From Achatina immaculata (Eukaryota; Mollusca; Gastropoda; Stylommatophora; Achatinidae), in assembly GCA_009760885.1 (NCBI GenBank), contig CM019721.1, forward strand, positions 16,230,196-16,294,195: a stretch of DNA of 64,000 nt, read 5' to 3'. The number at the start of each line of letters is the position of its first letter. Position 1 is the first letter of the stretch. The notes beneath the pieces are model-generated. The model was not told the origin of the DNA and made no database searches. It worked only from the letters and a program-made list of their open reading frames with translations. Made by a program: the position numbers and the translations under genes. Shown piece by piece: positions 21,640 to 31,675 of this stretch.

Positions 21640-23300
21640 ATATATATATATTTCAGGGCACATGGGGATTCCGCAAGGGTTTTCTACAAATACTCTTGCC
21701 CAGGTGAGCCCTCCATTGCTCAACATCCTCTCTGTTGTTCTTCTCCATGTCTCTTTTGGTCTATCCTTACTTCTGTTCCCCTGTTGTGTCCATCTTAGTG
21801 CTATTTTTAGTAGTGAGTTGTCAGTCATCTGGAGCACATGTCCCAATCATCGCCAGCATCTTTCCTCCATAATTGCTGTCAGTGGCTTCATCTGCGTTTC
21901 TGCCAAACAAGATGTTATTTCTTATGGTGTTTGGCCAAAATATTTTTCTAATTCTTCGTAAACATTTAGTCTGGAAAGAATTCTCAGCTTGTTTTCTATG
22001 GTTTTGGTGATTTTCCGGCATTCACTTCCTTAGAGAACATTACTCTCGAATATCCTGACTTGTGTCTTCGTGCTTAGTTTTTAAAAAAAATTTCCATATA
22101 GTCTGCAGCACTGCAAAACCCTGGTTTGCTGTAGTAAGTCTGCTGGTGATGTCCTCTGTGTTGTCTCCGTTTTCTACTATTCTACTGCCAATATATGCAA
22201 ATTTGTTGACCTCCTCCACTAACTTGCTATCTACTCATTTCTGTTGTTCATATTTTGCTTCATGAACTGTGTCTTTCCTACGTTGATCTTTAATCCTATG
22301 TTGTTTGCGTTCTGAGTTAGGTTGTTTATTTTATCTTGCATTTCTTGTGGCTGCTTGATAGTAGACAAAATGTCATCCGTAAAGTTAAGGTTCTCCAGTA
22401 CTGTGTCAAGGGTCCAATATAATCCTATGCGTTTGTCTGATGTTGCCTCCTTCATTAACCAGTCTACTGCCAAGATAAATAATGTTGACGATAGTACACA
22501 TCCCTGCTTCACTCCTGTTTGTACCCTAAAGCTGCTGGAGGTATGTTCTCCACAGATCACTTTGCACTGAAAACCCTCGTTTGACGACATTTGCTAGCCA
22601 TGCTATCTTAGAATTTTCCACATTGTATCTCTGTTGACACTGTCAAAGGTTTTCTTAGTCTCTATAAACAGTGCATATGTTGTGCATTGCCACTCATTTA
22701 CCTGCTCTAATTTTACTTTTTAAAAATACCTAATATTTGTCTAAGTATAATCCTTTGTAGTCTGTGCATGATCTTCCTTTCCTAAATCCTGCCTGCTCTT
22801 TCCGAAGTTTCCCCTCAAGTGCTGGTACAGCTCCGTTGATGATTATTCTGCAAAATACTTTACTGGTGAGTGATAGGAGGATAATGCCTCTCCAGTTCCC
22901 GCAATCTCTGAGGTCACCCTTCTTTAGTAATTTTACTATAAGGTCAGTTTCCCACTTCTCTGGAGCTTTTTCTAGATCCCAGATATGTTGTAGTATCCGG
23001 CAGAGTTGTTTTTGTGTGTCCGTTTCTTCTGCTTTCAACATCTCAGCAGTCACTTCATCTTCACCTGGTGCCCTGTCTAATTTTAGCTTCTTTATTGCCT
23101 CTTTTACTTCACTTATTGTTATTGGTCCTGTATTGATGTTTCATTCCATTTTTGCTTCAGGTATGTATGTATATTGCTTGTGCTGCTTGTGTTCTGTTAG
23201 TAGGGTGTTGAAATGTTCCCTCCATCTTTCAATTTTTTTTTCTTTCTCCATTGATCAGTTGTCCCTTATGTGTCCTTATTGCACTCTAACATCTTGTGCT
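21640..23300 (-). mobile_element. LINE-D copy with RT domain, degenerate
   Basis: On the minus strand the copy starts with MTAEMLKAEETDTQKQLCRI near 23050, then CGNWRGIILLSLTSKVFCRI near 22900, KEQAGFRKGRSCTDYK, GVKQGCVLSSTLFILAVDWL near 22520, and a catalytic block changed to NFTDDILST near 22390. The C-terminal arm RWTQQGNRSKDRPKETWRR lies near 21780. Frameshifts separate the blocks. It is about 1.6 kb of a 5'-truncated element. Confidence 0.8.
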
Positions 23301-23319
23301 AAGTTACCTGTCATCTGCT

Positions 23320-24320
23320 TTGTGATGTTGTACTGTATAAGGCACACGGTTGCGCGAGTGAAGACGTACCTCAGGATTGCCGGTACTGCAAACCGCTCCC
23401 TCTTATCAGAGCTGAACTCTGCAAAAGACAAGTGTATCAAGTGAGGGAGATCGTGAATGGCGGAGACAGAAGAAACATGGTTGACAGTCTGTGACCCAGA
23501 ACAGATTCCCCTAGATCCGGAATGGACTAAAGTGTAAAATACGCAGAATCTAATGAAGATCATGATCCAGCTTAGCCGTGGATGTCGAGAGTGGGCTCAG
23601 GGTAAAACAGAAGCCCCGATGTAGGAACAGATTCAGCATCACCCCAAACCACATGACGCTGTGATCTTCACAGACGGGTCAGTTGCACGAGGTCTAAAAC
23701 GTGGATGGGCCTATATTGTCTACCACAACGGCAAACCTGTTGCGTGTAAATAAGGAGCCTATGCAACTATCACTTCGAGCATGAGAATAGAGGTGCAGGC
23801 AGCATCAGAAGCAATTTCCTGATTAGTGGAACAGGGCGACTCGCATAGGGTCATTGTAAAGACACACACACACATACAAAATGTTGTGGAGAATCGAGAG
23901 ACATTTCCTCAGCAAGGAGTGGGTCCAGCTGCTTCTGGGCTCTCAGTTATCCATTTTGACTCGGATCTACTGCCCGGGTCACGCAGAAGTCAAAGGCAAT
24001 GAGAGAGTGAACACGCTGGCAGGCATTGCATCGATTCAGGGCTCCCTAAAAATGGACAAGGAGGAGATTGCAAGAGCCACCTTGAATAGGCTGCGTATGG
24101 AGGACGATATTGGGTTGAATGACGACAGTCCATCAGGAGGATGATCGAATTGAGAAGAAGAGGGGAAGTGGGAGTTTTTTTTCTGAAATAAATAGTTTAG
24201 CGCGCTACATACAAAAGGCTGGCTCCACCAGCAGGCACATGTTTCAGCCGGTGTTGGAACAGAAGGCGGGGCATATGGAAATACATGGAACAATTTTTCG
24301 TTATAAATAAATAGGAAACT
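23320..24320 (+). mobile_element. LINE-E copy with RNase H domain, degenerate
   Basis: The plus strand carries QVYQVREIVNGGDRRNMV near 23430-23480, VIFTDGSVARGLKRGWAYIV near 23660-23720 (RNase H first Asp in TDGS), MRIEVQAASEAI near 23780 (RNase H Glu), and CPGHAEVKGNERVNTLAGIA near 23970-24030. The end region MFQPVLEQKAGHMEIHG lies near 24240. RNase H in this position is typical of I/Ingi-like LINEs. Several stops inactivate it. Confidence 0.75.
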
Positions 24321-24411
24321 ACGAAGCTTTCCTACGGCAAAGTAAGAGAACACAGTTTTGTAGGATTAGACCTCGAAAAAATCGTAAACAAAGCACTTTA
24401 ATGAGACGTGA

Positions 24412-24512
24412 GAGAAAGAAAAAATCACAAGAGAATTACCTGGGATTTGAACCACGGACTCCGGTAGGACGAGCAGCCGTCTAGCCACGAGAGAAAGTGT
24501 ACTAACAAACTT
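24412..24512 (-). mobile_element. tRNA-derived SINE fragment
   Basis: On the minus strand, TGGCTAGACGG (A-box-like, ending near 24475) is followed by GGTTCAAATCC (B-box, near 24447-24457) at tRNA-like spacing, then an AGGTAATTCTC body. A second copy lies at 30696-30785 with the same B-box-to-body junction. The B-box is nearly canonical, consistent with a pol III tRNA-derived SINE. Confidence 0.6.
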
Positions 24513-24738
24513 TGCCAACCACCCCCCCCCACAAAGGTATTTATTGGCATAGTCATTAACTGATCAATAGACACAAGGGATCGTGACACCTGGAAAGAAA
24601 TACATGGAGTGCGGGGATGCCAGTCTCTGATTACAGATTGTAGATTACAGAAATTTTTACAATTAATTTCTGTTTGTGACATAATAAACAAATAATATGG
24701 ACATATTTCATTAAAAAAAAAGAAGAATGGATATTTAG

Positions 24739-24903
24739 AAATAAAAAGGTAGATAGAGGTGTATGGTGCAGTTTTAAAAAGTGAGGGAGAGAGTGAGTAA
24801 AGTAAAAAAAAAAACGAATAGAAAGTATGAGAATGTATAAATGGAAAACGTACAACATCCGATATTTCGGCGTAAGCCTTTTTCGAAGATTACATGCACA
24901 AAC
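24739..24903. repeat. Left inverted pseudo-LTR of the Penelope-like element
   Basis: It is the reverse complement of 25744-25906, with differences mainly in the homopolymer and GAGA/GGGG regions. It contains a degenerate hammerhead-like core on the minus strand at 24860-24888. Confidence 0.85.
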
Positions 24904-25323
24904 ACTTTTTATGGTACCAGACGTTGCGGACGCCGTAGATGCAACACTTGTCCGTTTGTTGTCGAGGCTAGCCAGATCTCCTTTCCTAAGTCCACATTAT
25001 TAGTTCAGGAGGGTTTCACTTGTACTTCACGCAATGTTATTTATGCTATTATGTGCAAACGTTTGAAGTACATATGTGAGACTGGCTTACGCTTAGGAGA
25101 TCGAATTTGCCAGCATCTCAGTGATATTTCTAAGAAGGCCTGGACACCTGTGGCAAAACATATTTGCCTTAGCAACCACAGGGGAAAACAGGACATTTCT
25201 GTTAGTGCGATCCGCTCTTGTTCTGCTGATGTACGATCTCGCAGGGTCCTAGAACAGCGACTTATTTTCCAGACTGGCTGTCTCCACCCAGCTGGAATTA
25301 ACAATATCTTCAGCTTTCTGTAA
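24841..25323 (+). CDS. Penelope-like element GIY-YIG endonuclease, partial
   Basis: The frame of 160 codons carries the C-terminal endonuclease of a Penelope-like retroelement. A Cys cluster CGRRRCNTCPF (residues about 29-39) precedes the GIY-YIG core, seen as NVIYAI (about 67-72) and KYICETG (about 76-82), where YIG has become YIC. The conserved Arg/His segment LGDRICQHLSDI follows, and the C-terminus ends ..HPAGINNIFSFL. In this family the endonuclease makes the nick that primes reverse transcription. The first 20 or so codons overlap the left pseudo-LTR, so the ATG at 24841 is unlikely to be the natural start; the RT that normally precedes the endonuclease is absent. The Gly-to-Cys change suggests loss of activity. 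Confidence 0.8.
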   Translation: MENVQHPIFRRKPFSKITCTNTFYGTRRCGRRRCNTCPFVVEASQISFPKSTLLVQEGFTCTSRNVIYAIMCKRLKYICETGLRLGDRICQHLSDISKKAWTPVAKHICLSNHRGKQDISVSAIRSCSADVRSRRVLEQRLIFQTGCLHPAGINNIFSFL

Positions 25324-25743
25324 CTTCTTTAGTTTTTTACTTCCCCCCTTTTTTTTAAAACTCTACTTTCTTTCTCCTAGCTACACCTTCCTACCGCCAC
25401 CCTCTTTCCTTCTCTGGCATCATATTGGTGGTTACAGGGTCTTGTCCTATTCACCAGTTTCACATTTTCTCCCTGCAGGTATTTATGTTCCTCTTTCATT
25501 ATCTCCCCGCTTCACCTCCCCCCATCTTCTTCTCTAGCGGCTATCATGTTTCTATTGCCTTTTCCCCCACCCCTTTCTACTACTTGTTTTCCTCCTCTCT
25601 CTCCACCTCTTCTTTAGGATTGGCTCTATCGGGTATCCGTGGTTGGCCCGCTTGGTCCTTCTAAGACACACACTTCTCTGCTGTTTACCTTTGGAGGAGG
25701 CCACATTCAGATAAGTTCTTCGTTTTTTTGTGTGTGTGTGTCT

Positions 25744-25906
25744 TGTTTGTGCATGTAATCCTCGAAAAAGGCTTACGCCGAAATATCGAATGTTGTATGT
25801 TTTCCATTTATACATTCTCATACTTTCTATTCGTTTTTTCTCACTTTACTCACCCCCCCCCACTTTGTAAAACTGCACCATACACCTCTATCTACCTTTT
25901 TATTTT
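25744..25906. repeat. Right inverted pseudo-LTR of the Penelope-like element
   Basis: It mirrors 24739-24903. It contains the hammerhead-like segment GGCTTACGCCGAAA at 25770-25783 on the plus strand. A C-run at 25853-25861 distinguishes it from the left arm. Confidence 0.85.
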
Positions 25907-25950
25907 AACCAGTTTTACTGCAGTCGCCACCCCTTTTATTTAGAAATAAA

Positions 25951-26088
25951 TAGCGAAAGTAAAGAATGGCAAAGCTGACGACGCGAAATAGGAATCACGT
26001 GATTGCAACATGGCAGAAGGGGAGTGTCTTATAAACTCATCGTTAGAGTAATTTACTGCAGTACGTATGTGAAGACTGGAGTGCTAAA
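25951..26088 (+). promoter_or_regulatory. SNX17 proximal promoter and 5' UTR region
   Basis: This 138-bp gap separates the Penelope target duplication from the SNX17 ATG. It holds a palindromic E-box TCACGTGA at 25995-26002 and the YY1-like ATGGC phrase in AACATGGCAG at 26008-26017. Upstream ATGs occur at about 25967, 26011 and 26067; if transcribed they would precede the main start. No TATA box is evident at a fixed position. The transcription start is not determined. Confidence 0.45.
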
Positions 26089-26145
26089 ATGCACTTTTCC
26101 ATTCCAGAAACAGAAGAGGTTAAGGAAGGCACAACCTCTTTCACA
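26089..26145 (+). CDS. SNX17: Sorting nexin-17, coding exon 1
   Basis: This exon encodes residues 1-19, MHFSIPETEEVKEGTTSFT. The start MHFSIPET is characteristic of SNX17, so the ATG is secure. The exon ends in phase 0 at a strong donor, ACA|GTAAGT. SNX17 is a peripheral early-endosome protein that binds NPxY-type sorting signals in cargo such as LRP1 and integrins and, with the retriever complex, returns them to the cell surface. The first residues lead into the PX domain. Intron 1 is 10,720 bp and holds a minisatellite and many LINE fragments. Confidence 0.93.
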
Positions 26146-26934
26146 GTAAGTTGAAAGTTTATAGTTTTTTTAAACAATTATTTTAAAACTTTCAATCTTT
26201 CATTTTCCATCAAGCAAGGGGGCGTTATATTGAGGTTCGAAGTGTGCGTATGCGTAACTGATTAGAGATGGTGTAAATAAAGTGAGATCTGTCAGAGAAA
26301 AACGAGCGAAGAACTGTTAAAGTTATATATCTTACAACAGAACTAGGGCTCTATGCAAAAACTGGTGTACAAATCATGAAAAAATGGAGAGAATCTATTC
26401 TATAAGACTAAAAGGTTAATGGATGATGATGCTTGTTTCCTCTATCAGTGCACCATTACAGTGATGGAGATAAGATTTTAATGTTAATAAAAATGTTCAG
26501 CATAACCTGTATGGAATATTATGGCTATATAAAAGTATGAGCTTACATTAATATTAAGTGATAATAACTCTGTTCATCTTAGAAAATGGTTTTAAAGCAA
26601 TCAGGAACTGAAATTTGCAGAGCTGTACTTTGTTAGCAGCTTCTCTCCAGGCAGATTCCACCAACATTTATTGCTATAATTAGTAACAGTAGGAACAAAT
26701 TATAATTTTATTGGCTAATAAACAGGTGGCATAACCCAAGATTCTCAGGATGATCAACCCTGGCTTGAGTTAAACTTGAGACCCTTTAAAGACTGAGCTG
26801 ATTTGACTTAAAGTGTGTGCCGCATGTAACAGAAAACACATTGGCACTGTTGCTATTAGAGGATTTATGCCACTAGCTGTGCCATGTCTTGTAGAGAGAA
26901 AGAAAGATAGCTTGAGATTTGGAGCAATTATTGA

Positions 26935-27500
26935 AGTTACACAGGAGGGATGGCCATATATGGATGGTCTTAAGTTATACAGGAGGGATAGCCATATATG
27001 GATGCTCTTAAGTTACACAGGAGGGATGGCGATACATGGATGGTCTTAAGTCACACAGGAGGGATCACCATACATGGATGGTCTTAAGTCACACAGGAGA
27101 GATGTGCTTTCTGTTACATGCAGCACACACATATATAGATGGTCTTAAGTCACACAGGAGGGATCACCATACATGGATGGTCTTAAGTCACACAGGAGGG
27201 ATGGCCATACATGGATGGTCTTAAGTCACACAGGAGGGATGGCCATACATGTATGGTCTTAAGTCACACAGGAGGGATGGTCATACATGGATGGTCTTAA
27301 GTCACACAGGAGGGATGGCCATATTATGGATGTTCTTAAGTCACATGGGAGGTATGGCCATATATGAATGGTCTTAAGTTACACAGTAGGGATGGTCATA
27401 TATGGATGGTCTTAAGTCACACAGGAGGGATGGTCATATATGGATGGTCTTAAGTTGCACAGGAGGGATGGTCTTAAGTTACACAGGAGGGATGGCCGTA
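26935..27500. repeat. 38-bp minisatellite in SNX17 intron 1
   Basis: Roughly 14-15 units share TCTTAAGTCACACAGGAGGG followed by ATGGCCATACATGGATGG or close variants. One unit near 27095-27140 carries a foreign insert (GTGCTTTCTGTTACATGCAG), and units near 27345-27365 and 27450-27490 are altered or shortened. The array starts about 800 bp after SNX17 exon 1. Confidence 0.95.
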
Positions 27501-27984
27501 TACTCTGTTTTTGCAAATAGAAGGGACTGACCTGACAATAAGTAAACTGAAATAAAGAAAAATTGATTCTAATAGATGCAAGTGTTGTACTGACGACTAA
27601 TGCTGTATTCTTAATAAATTTTATTACTGTTTAAAATTTTAAAAAGTAAACTACTGCTGAGATACTGGATAATGTGAAGAATAAAGTATATGTTATATTT
27701 ACTTTACTTTCTTCACTTTCACAACTTACAACCCCTTATGCATGCTATAACTGCTGATCTGTTAATGGGGACAACAGTCACTCAGCAATGTGATTCATAA
27801 ACTTGAGACTTGCCATGAAGGACTTGAATGCATATCTATCAATACCCAGTATTTGTTGGTTTGGTTAAGACTTATCAAAGAACCTGTCTTTTGTGATACT
27901 TTTTGTCAGTGAGGAAAAATTTCAGGTAATGCTATTAGTCTCTACCAATTTGTCTTTTCTCTGACTACAAACTGCTGGCATCTT

Positions 27985-28265
27985 TGAATGCACATTATGG
28001 GTGAGTGGCAAAGTAGATTACAAAGAGAGTAGGGGCAAGGACACAGCTTTGCGTGACTCCACTCTTGAACTCTGGACTATTAGATGTGCTTTCATCATAC
28101 CATATGATGTCATTTCTACAGTGAAACTGTCAGTTGCACACCCAGTGTTCTTTAGATCTAGATCAGCTAACAGTGTTGAACGCTTTGTAAGGTTGGCAAG
28201 AGCACTGAGCATCTTCTTCTCTACATTTTTTTCTGAAACTAAGTGCCAAAACCATGTTATAGGTT
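27985..28265 (-). mobile_element. LINE RT fragment of another family
   Basis: Minus-strand translation includes FKSGVTQSCVLAPTLFVIYF near 28060-28000, matching the NGVKQGCVLAPTLFS block of RT palm motif 2a in invertebrate LINEs. The segment before it (AFNTVS..RSKEHWVCN) is degraded. No other part is recognisable. Confidence 0.55.
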
Positions 28266-28269
28266 AATC

Positions 28270-29255
28270 ACCTAATCCTAAAACTGAACTGTGATTCATT
28301 CTTCTTCTATCTCTCTGGAACTGTGAGCACAATGTTCTTTACAGCTGATGCAGTGAAGATGTTAAAATACAGTATTATGCTGGATTGGAATGAGGTTACA
28401 GCAACAATTTTTTCAGTCCCTGGGTGTAACTAAAAACCAAGAGGCATGCAGTACTTCTTTAGTAGACTCCACTGCCATGGAGACTGGTGATCCCTGCCCC
28501 AGTAGCCAGACTAGGTCTGTAGGGAGATACCAACAGAAGGGTGGGACAGGGTCTTGGTCAGCTGTGATTCACCAACTCTGCCACAAGTGTGTCATCTATG
28601 GATTCCTGAGTGTCGAATTGGAGATAGTGTCTTGATGTGCTGTGCCACACCCCCCATCCCCCACCAGCAGAAAGAACTTGCTCTTCTAGTTTGACAGATG
28701 CTTCAGGGAACTGTTTTCCTCATTATGTTTAGTGTAACTGCAATTTGGCACCAGTGCATCTCTAATGTTATCCATCTAATTATTAAGTCACCTTTGTTTC
28801 CTTTGTGTGTCATTGCTACTGTGGCATCTAATTAATCATGAGACATTTCAGTTTCTCCCCAGCACCAGCTTGTAGAGGTGTGGGAGAAGTAAACATATAT
28901 TCTCTTTCAACATTTCTATATGAATGTTGTCTTTTCCATCACATTTTCTTTTGGAAGACTGTTGATAGCATTAGGAAGTGCCCATTTGTTAGGTTCATCA
29001 TTCAGTTGAGCAATTACAGGATATTTAGTACTCACTGTTTTATATGTGGATTTGTAGCTCTTTCTTCACAGCATAAGGCATGGACTGTGCCACAGTGCTA
29101 TAGATTCACATGCTGATCAGACTGGTAGACACTGGAGTCAACTCAGCTTAAAAGAAAATGTATACCTGGTACCTGGGGTTTCCCAAGGAAAACTAAAGAC
29201 AGTGAGGACAGGTGATGGTCTCCCTAGTTCATAATATTGTATTAGCCTAGAAATC
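28270..29255. other. Stretch without recognisable gene
   Basis: I find no family match. Short open frames at 28390-28635 and 28838-29116 have no recognisable domains. Confidence 0.4.
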
Positions 29256-29257
29256 TT

Positions 29258-29615
29258 ATATCTTACATCCTTCCTGTGGCGTTAAATGTCACATAGGGCT
29301 CGCAAGGTAGTTTGCCTAGTTTTCCTATTTTCAGTGAGCTTTTCGACCTCATCAAGGGATGTTATGCCCACTAAACTGGCCTCCCTTAACAATGTCCTCT
29401 TTAGAGTTTCATGTGGTTGACCTCTTTTTCTTCGACCTGTTGTGTTCCACTTGATAGCTTGTTTTGGGATTCTCTGACTGTTTCTTCTCATCACATGACT
29501 GACATATGTTCTTCTTCTTTTTCTGATCACCCATGAGACAGGTTGTTATTTGCTCATCTGTCTTATCTCTGCGTTGTTCTTGGATTCATTCCATATTATT
29601 TGTGACCTGACATAA
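29258..29615 (-). mobile_element. LINE-A 3' end
   Basis: The 3' terminus with tail CTTATATCTTACATCC (minus strand GGATGTAAGATATAAG) begins at 29258. The frame 29282-29530 reads RRTYVSHVMRRNSQRIPKQ and ends ..LRALCDI. The copy is about 350 bp, 5'-truncated. Confidence 0.85.
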
Positions 29616-29799
29616 AGACAAAAATTATTCATTGGATCTGTGACATTTGCGGGGTTTCAAGCCACTGTCTTAGAACTAGCATGAGTCTTAGAGAACCAAC
29701 TTGAATTTTTCTTAGCCTGTTGGTCAGAATGCATGACTAGTGTAGTCTTGTGTTTTTAGCCAGCTCATAGTTTTTGAAACACCCACAGTTTCCATTACG

Positions 29800-30010
29800 G
29801 GGCTGCTTGTTGCAATCACATCAGGAGGATGATCAAATTGGGGGAGAATAGGGGAAGTGGAGATTTTTTTAAGAAAGTAGGTTTAGCACATTACCCACAA
29901 CTAGTGTCTGACTAGCTCTATCAGCAGGAGCACACTTCAGTGGGCAATGGAATGGAAGGTAGATCTCATATGAGAATGCCTGGAGTGCGGGAATGCCAGT
30001 CTCTGATTAT
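29800..30010 (+). mobile_element. LINE-E 3' end fragment
   Basis: ATCAGGAGGATGATCAAATT and the following 150 bp parallel 24135-24290 of the LINE-E copy. The coding frame is lost. Confidence 0.65.
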
Positions 30011-30029
30011 AGTTACAGTTGTTGTTGCA

Positions 30030-30310
30030 ACAAAAGAACTACTGGCATCTTTGACTGTTCTGCTAATTACACTCAATGTAAAGGGCTAGCACACCTCTTG
30101 CCATGAATCACTGATCCATTTGTATAAATAACAGTGTTGCCATCTTTTAGTATTTTCACTGATCAGCGCATTGGCTGCAGCATCCACTGCAGCAGGAATA
30201 CAAGCTTGTGTGTTATCTTCATCTACAGTCAAGTGTTATATGAACACAGAGAGAGCCACTTTCAAGTTTAGTTGCAAAGGCATCTATCCTTGTCTAGAAT
30301 CTATATATTC
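30030..30310 (-). mobile_element. RNase H-type LINE relic
   Basis: Minus-strand translation near 30150-30090 gives NTVIYTNGSVIHGKR, an RNase H TDGS block with Asp changed to Asn. The rest is too degraded to follow. Confidence 0.4.
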
Positions 30311-30484
30311 AAGTGGACACACCAACTGATTCACATCTGTATTTACCTCTCTCAAGCTTGTTGCCTTTTAACAGTTTACTGTGCAGTGGTTATGTCTTGT
30401 CTGCATTTAACTTGAAGTAGGCTTGTGCCTAAGCTAATTGTAAATTTTAGTATATACCTCATAGTCTTGCAGAACATATTTCTA

Positions 30485-30685
30485 ATGGATTCTTCTTCTT
30501 CTTCATTGTTCGCCCAGACATTGATACCAATCTCTCTCACAAATACAGCAGTTCATCTTAGGTTTTCAGAATCACTTGTAAGGATCTGGGTTCTGATCAG
30601 GTCCTTTGCCTGAGTGAGCTGTGTAGCTGACAACTCTGGAGGATGTGATGTGATGTCTGTTGTTCTTTGCCGCAGGTACATAGGT
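30485..30685 (-). mobile_element. LINE 3' terminus with (GAA)n tail
   Basis: On the minus strand the segment ends GGGCGAACAATGAAGAAG followed by more GAA (30488-30510). The upstream bases match the usual end of RNase H-type LINEs of the kind seen at 9445. It shows that a (GAA)n-tailed LINE family operated in this genome. Confidence 0.5.
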
Positions 30686-30695
30686 CTGTTGTGCC

Positions 30696-30785
30696 AATTT
30701 CAGAAAGAAAAACCATAAGAGAATTACCTGGGATTTAAACCCTCATGTCGACTGAACAGTTACTAATGACATTGCTTTCAAACAT
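30696..30785 (-). mobile_element. tRNA-derived SINE fragment, second copy
   Basis: GAGAATTACCTGGGATTTAA and the flanking AGAAAGAAAAA are shared with 24412-24460. The B-box has drifted (GGTTTAAATCC on the minus strand) and the A-box half is not clear. Confidence 0.5.
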
Positions 30786-30894
30786 CTTTTATGAGGTGTG
30801 AGATGGCACACCATCTAAGACAGTTGAACACCATGTCTGGATGAGATTGGATGTAAAGTTACTCGAGTGAGAGTTGTGTTGTGCTGTAATTCTT

Positions 30895-31260
30895 CTCATG
30901 TCTGCATCACTTTTGCACCCTGGGCCCATTACATCTGTCTTCAGCGCACATTTCCTTCTGGTTGCTTCTGTAGCCTTTGGCTGTCCTCAGCCATCCAGCA
31001 GGACACCAATTCAAAAATTGTGCTTTGTCTGGCCCCAACCCTCAGATCTGTCTGGCATGGGTGGGCCTGCCAGGAACTGTTGCTTCTGCCAGCATAGCTC
31101 TTTGGGTGCTGGGGACATTTATAGAAATGGTGCCGTGTTCCTTTATGATAACATAGCCCAACAACAACAAAAAATTGTTCTTGGTGCCTTGGTTTTTAGG
31201 CCTGTTCCTGGGATTATTTGGGGGACAGATTCAGAAAATTCCATTGGATAGATTGCATCA
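30895..31260 (+). other. GC-richer unidentified segment, probably a retroelement part
   Basis: Base composition is clearly less AT-rich than the flanks, and a 125-codon frame (30874-31251) is open. A CCAACCCTCAGATCTG..GCATGGGTGGGCCTGCCAGG phrase recalls dispersed invertebrate repeats I cannot name. No domain is recognised in either frame. Confidence 0.3.
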
Positions 31261-31675
31261 ACTCTAGTTTCTTAGATGTGGTTGAATTTATAAAAGTTTA
31301 GTCTGCTCAACAAATCTGTTCTGCATAATTGGAATATCATAACAAGCTGTCTTATTTGAATGGGAAATTCATGTATTTAATTTACCCACATTTTTTTTGT
31401 GTACGATGACCTTTGCTTCACAGCTTTTCATCTACTTCCATTCTTATACTGCACACTGGCATAAAAATGAATAGCTCAAATGACAAAATCACTTTTGTTC
31501 TGTTTTATTACATAATTATTTTGCACAAAAGTAAATCATGGTTTTCGTAGAGTACAAAAATTTGTATTTCAAGGTTTCTCAACCTTAAAACTATATAATA
31601 GTTATGATCACATAAAAGATGTGTGTATAATCCCACTCATATTTTGCAAATTGAACACCATAGAGGGTATCTTAT

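Larger units (their letters stand above)
24746..25937 (+). mobile_element. Penelope-like element, 5'-truncated, with inverted pLTRs and 13-bp target duplication
   Basis: A GIY-YIG endonuclease ORF lies between two inverted copies of a roughly 160-bp sequence (24739-24903 and 25744-25906), over 90% alike by eye. The whole is flanked by ATTTAGAAATAAA at 24733-24745 and 25938-25950. The right arm is followed by an extra 31 bp before the target repeat, as expected for the short tail described in Penelope-like elements. The RT is missing. The right end is about 150 bp upstream of the SNX17 start codon. Confidence 0.85.

Noticed and set aside
22764..23444. 226-codon plus-strand frame
   Set aside because: It is the reverse-strand shadow of the LINE-D RT, whose conserved motifs are on the minus strand.
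26935..27500. Regular repeats considered as a CRISPR array
   Set aside because: The units are contiguous with no unique spacers, and the setting is a eukaryotic intron.
30895..31260. Considered as a host exon because of higher GC and a 125-codon frame
   Set aside because: Two overlapping plus frames are equally open, no splice sites frame it and no domain is visible; a retroelement part is more likely.
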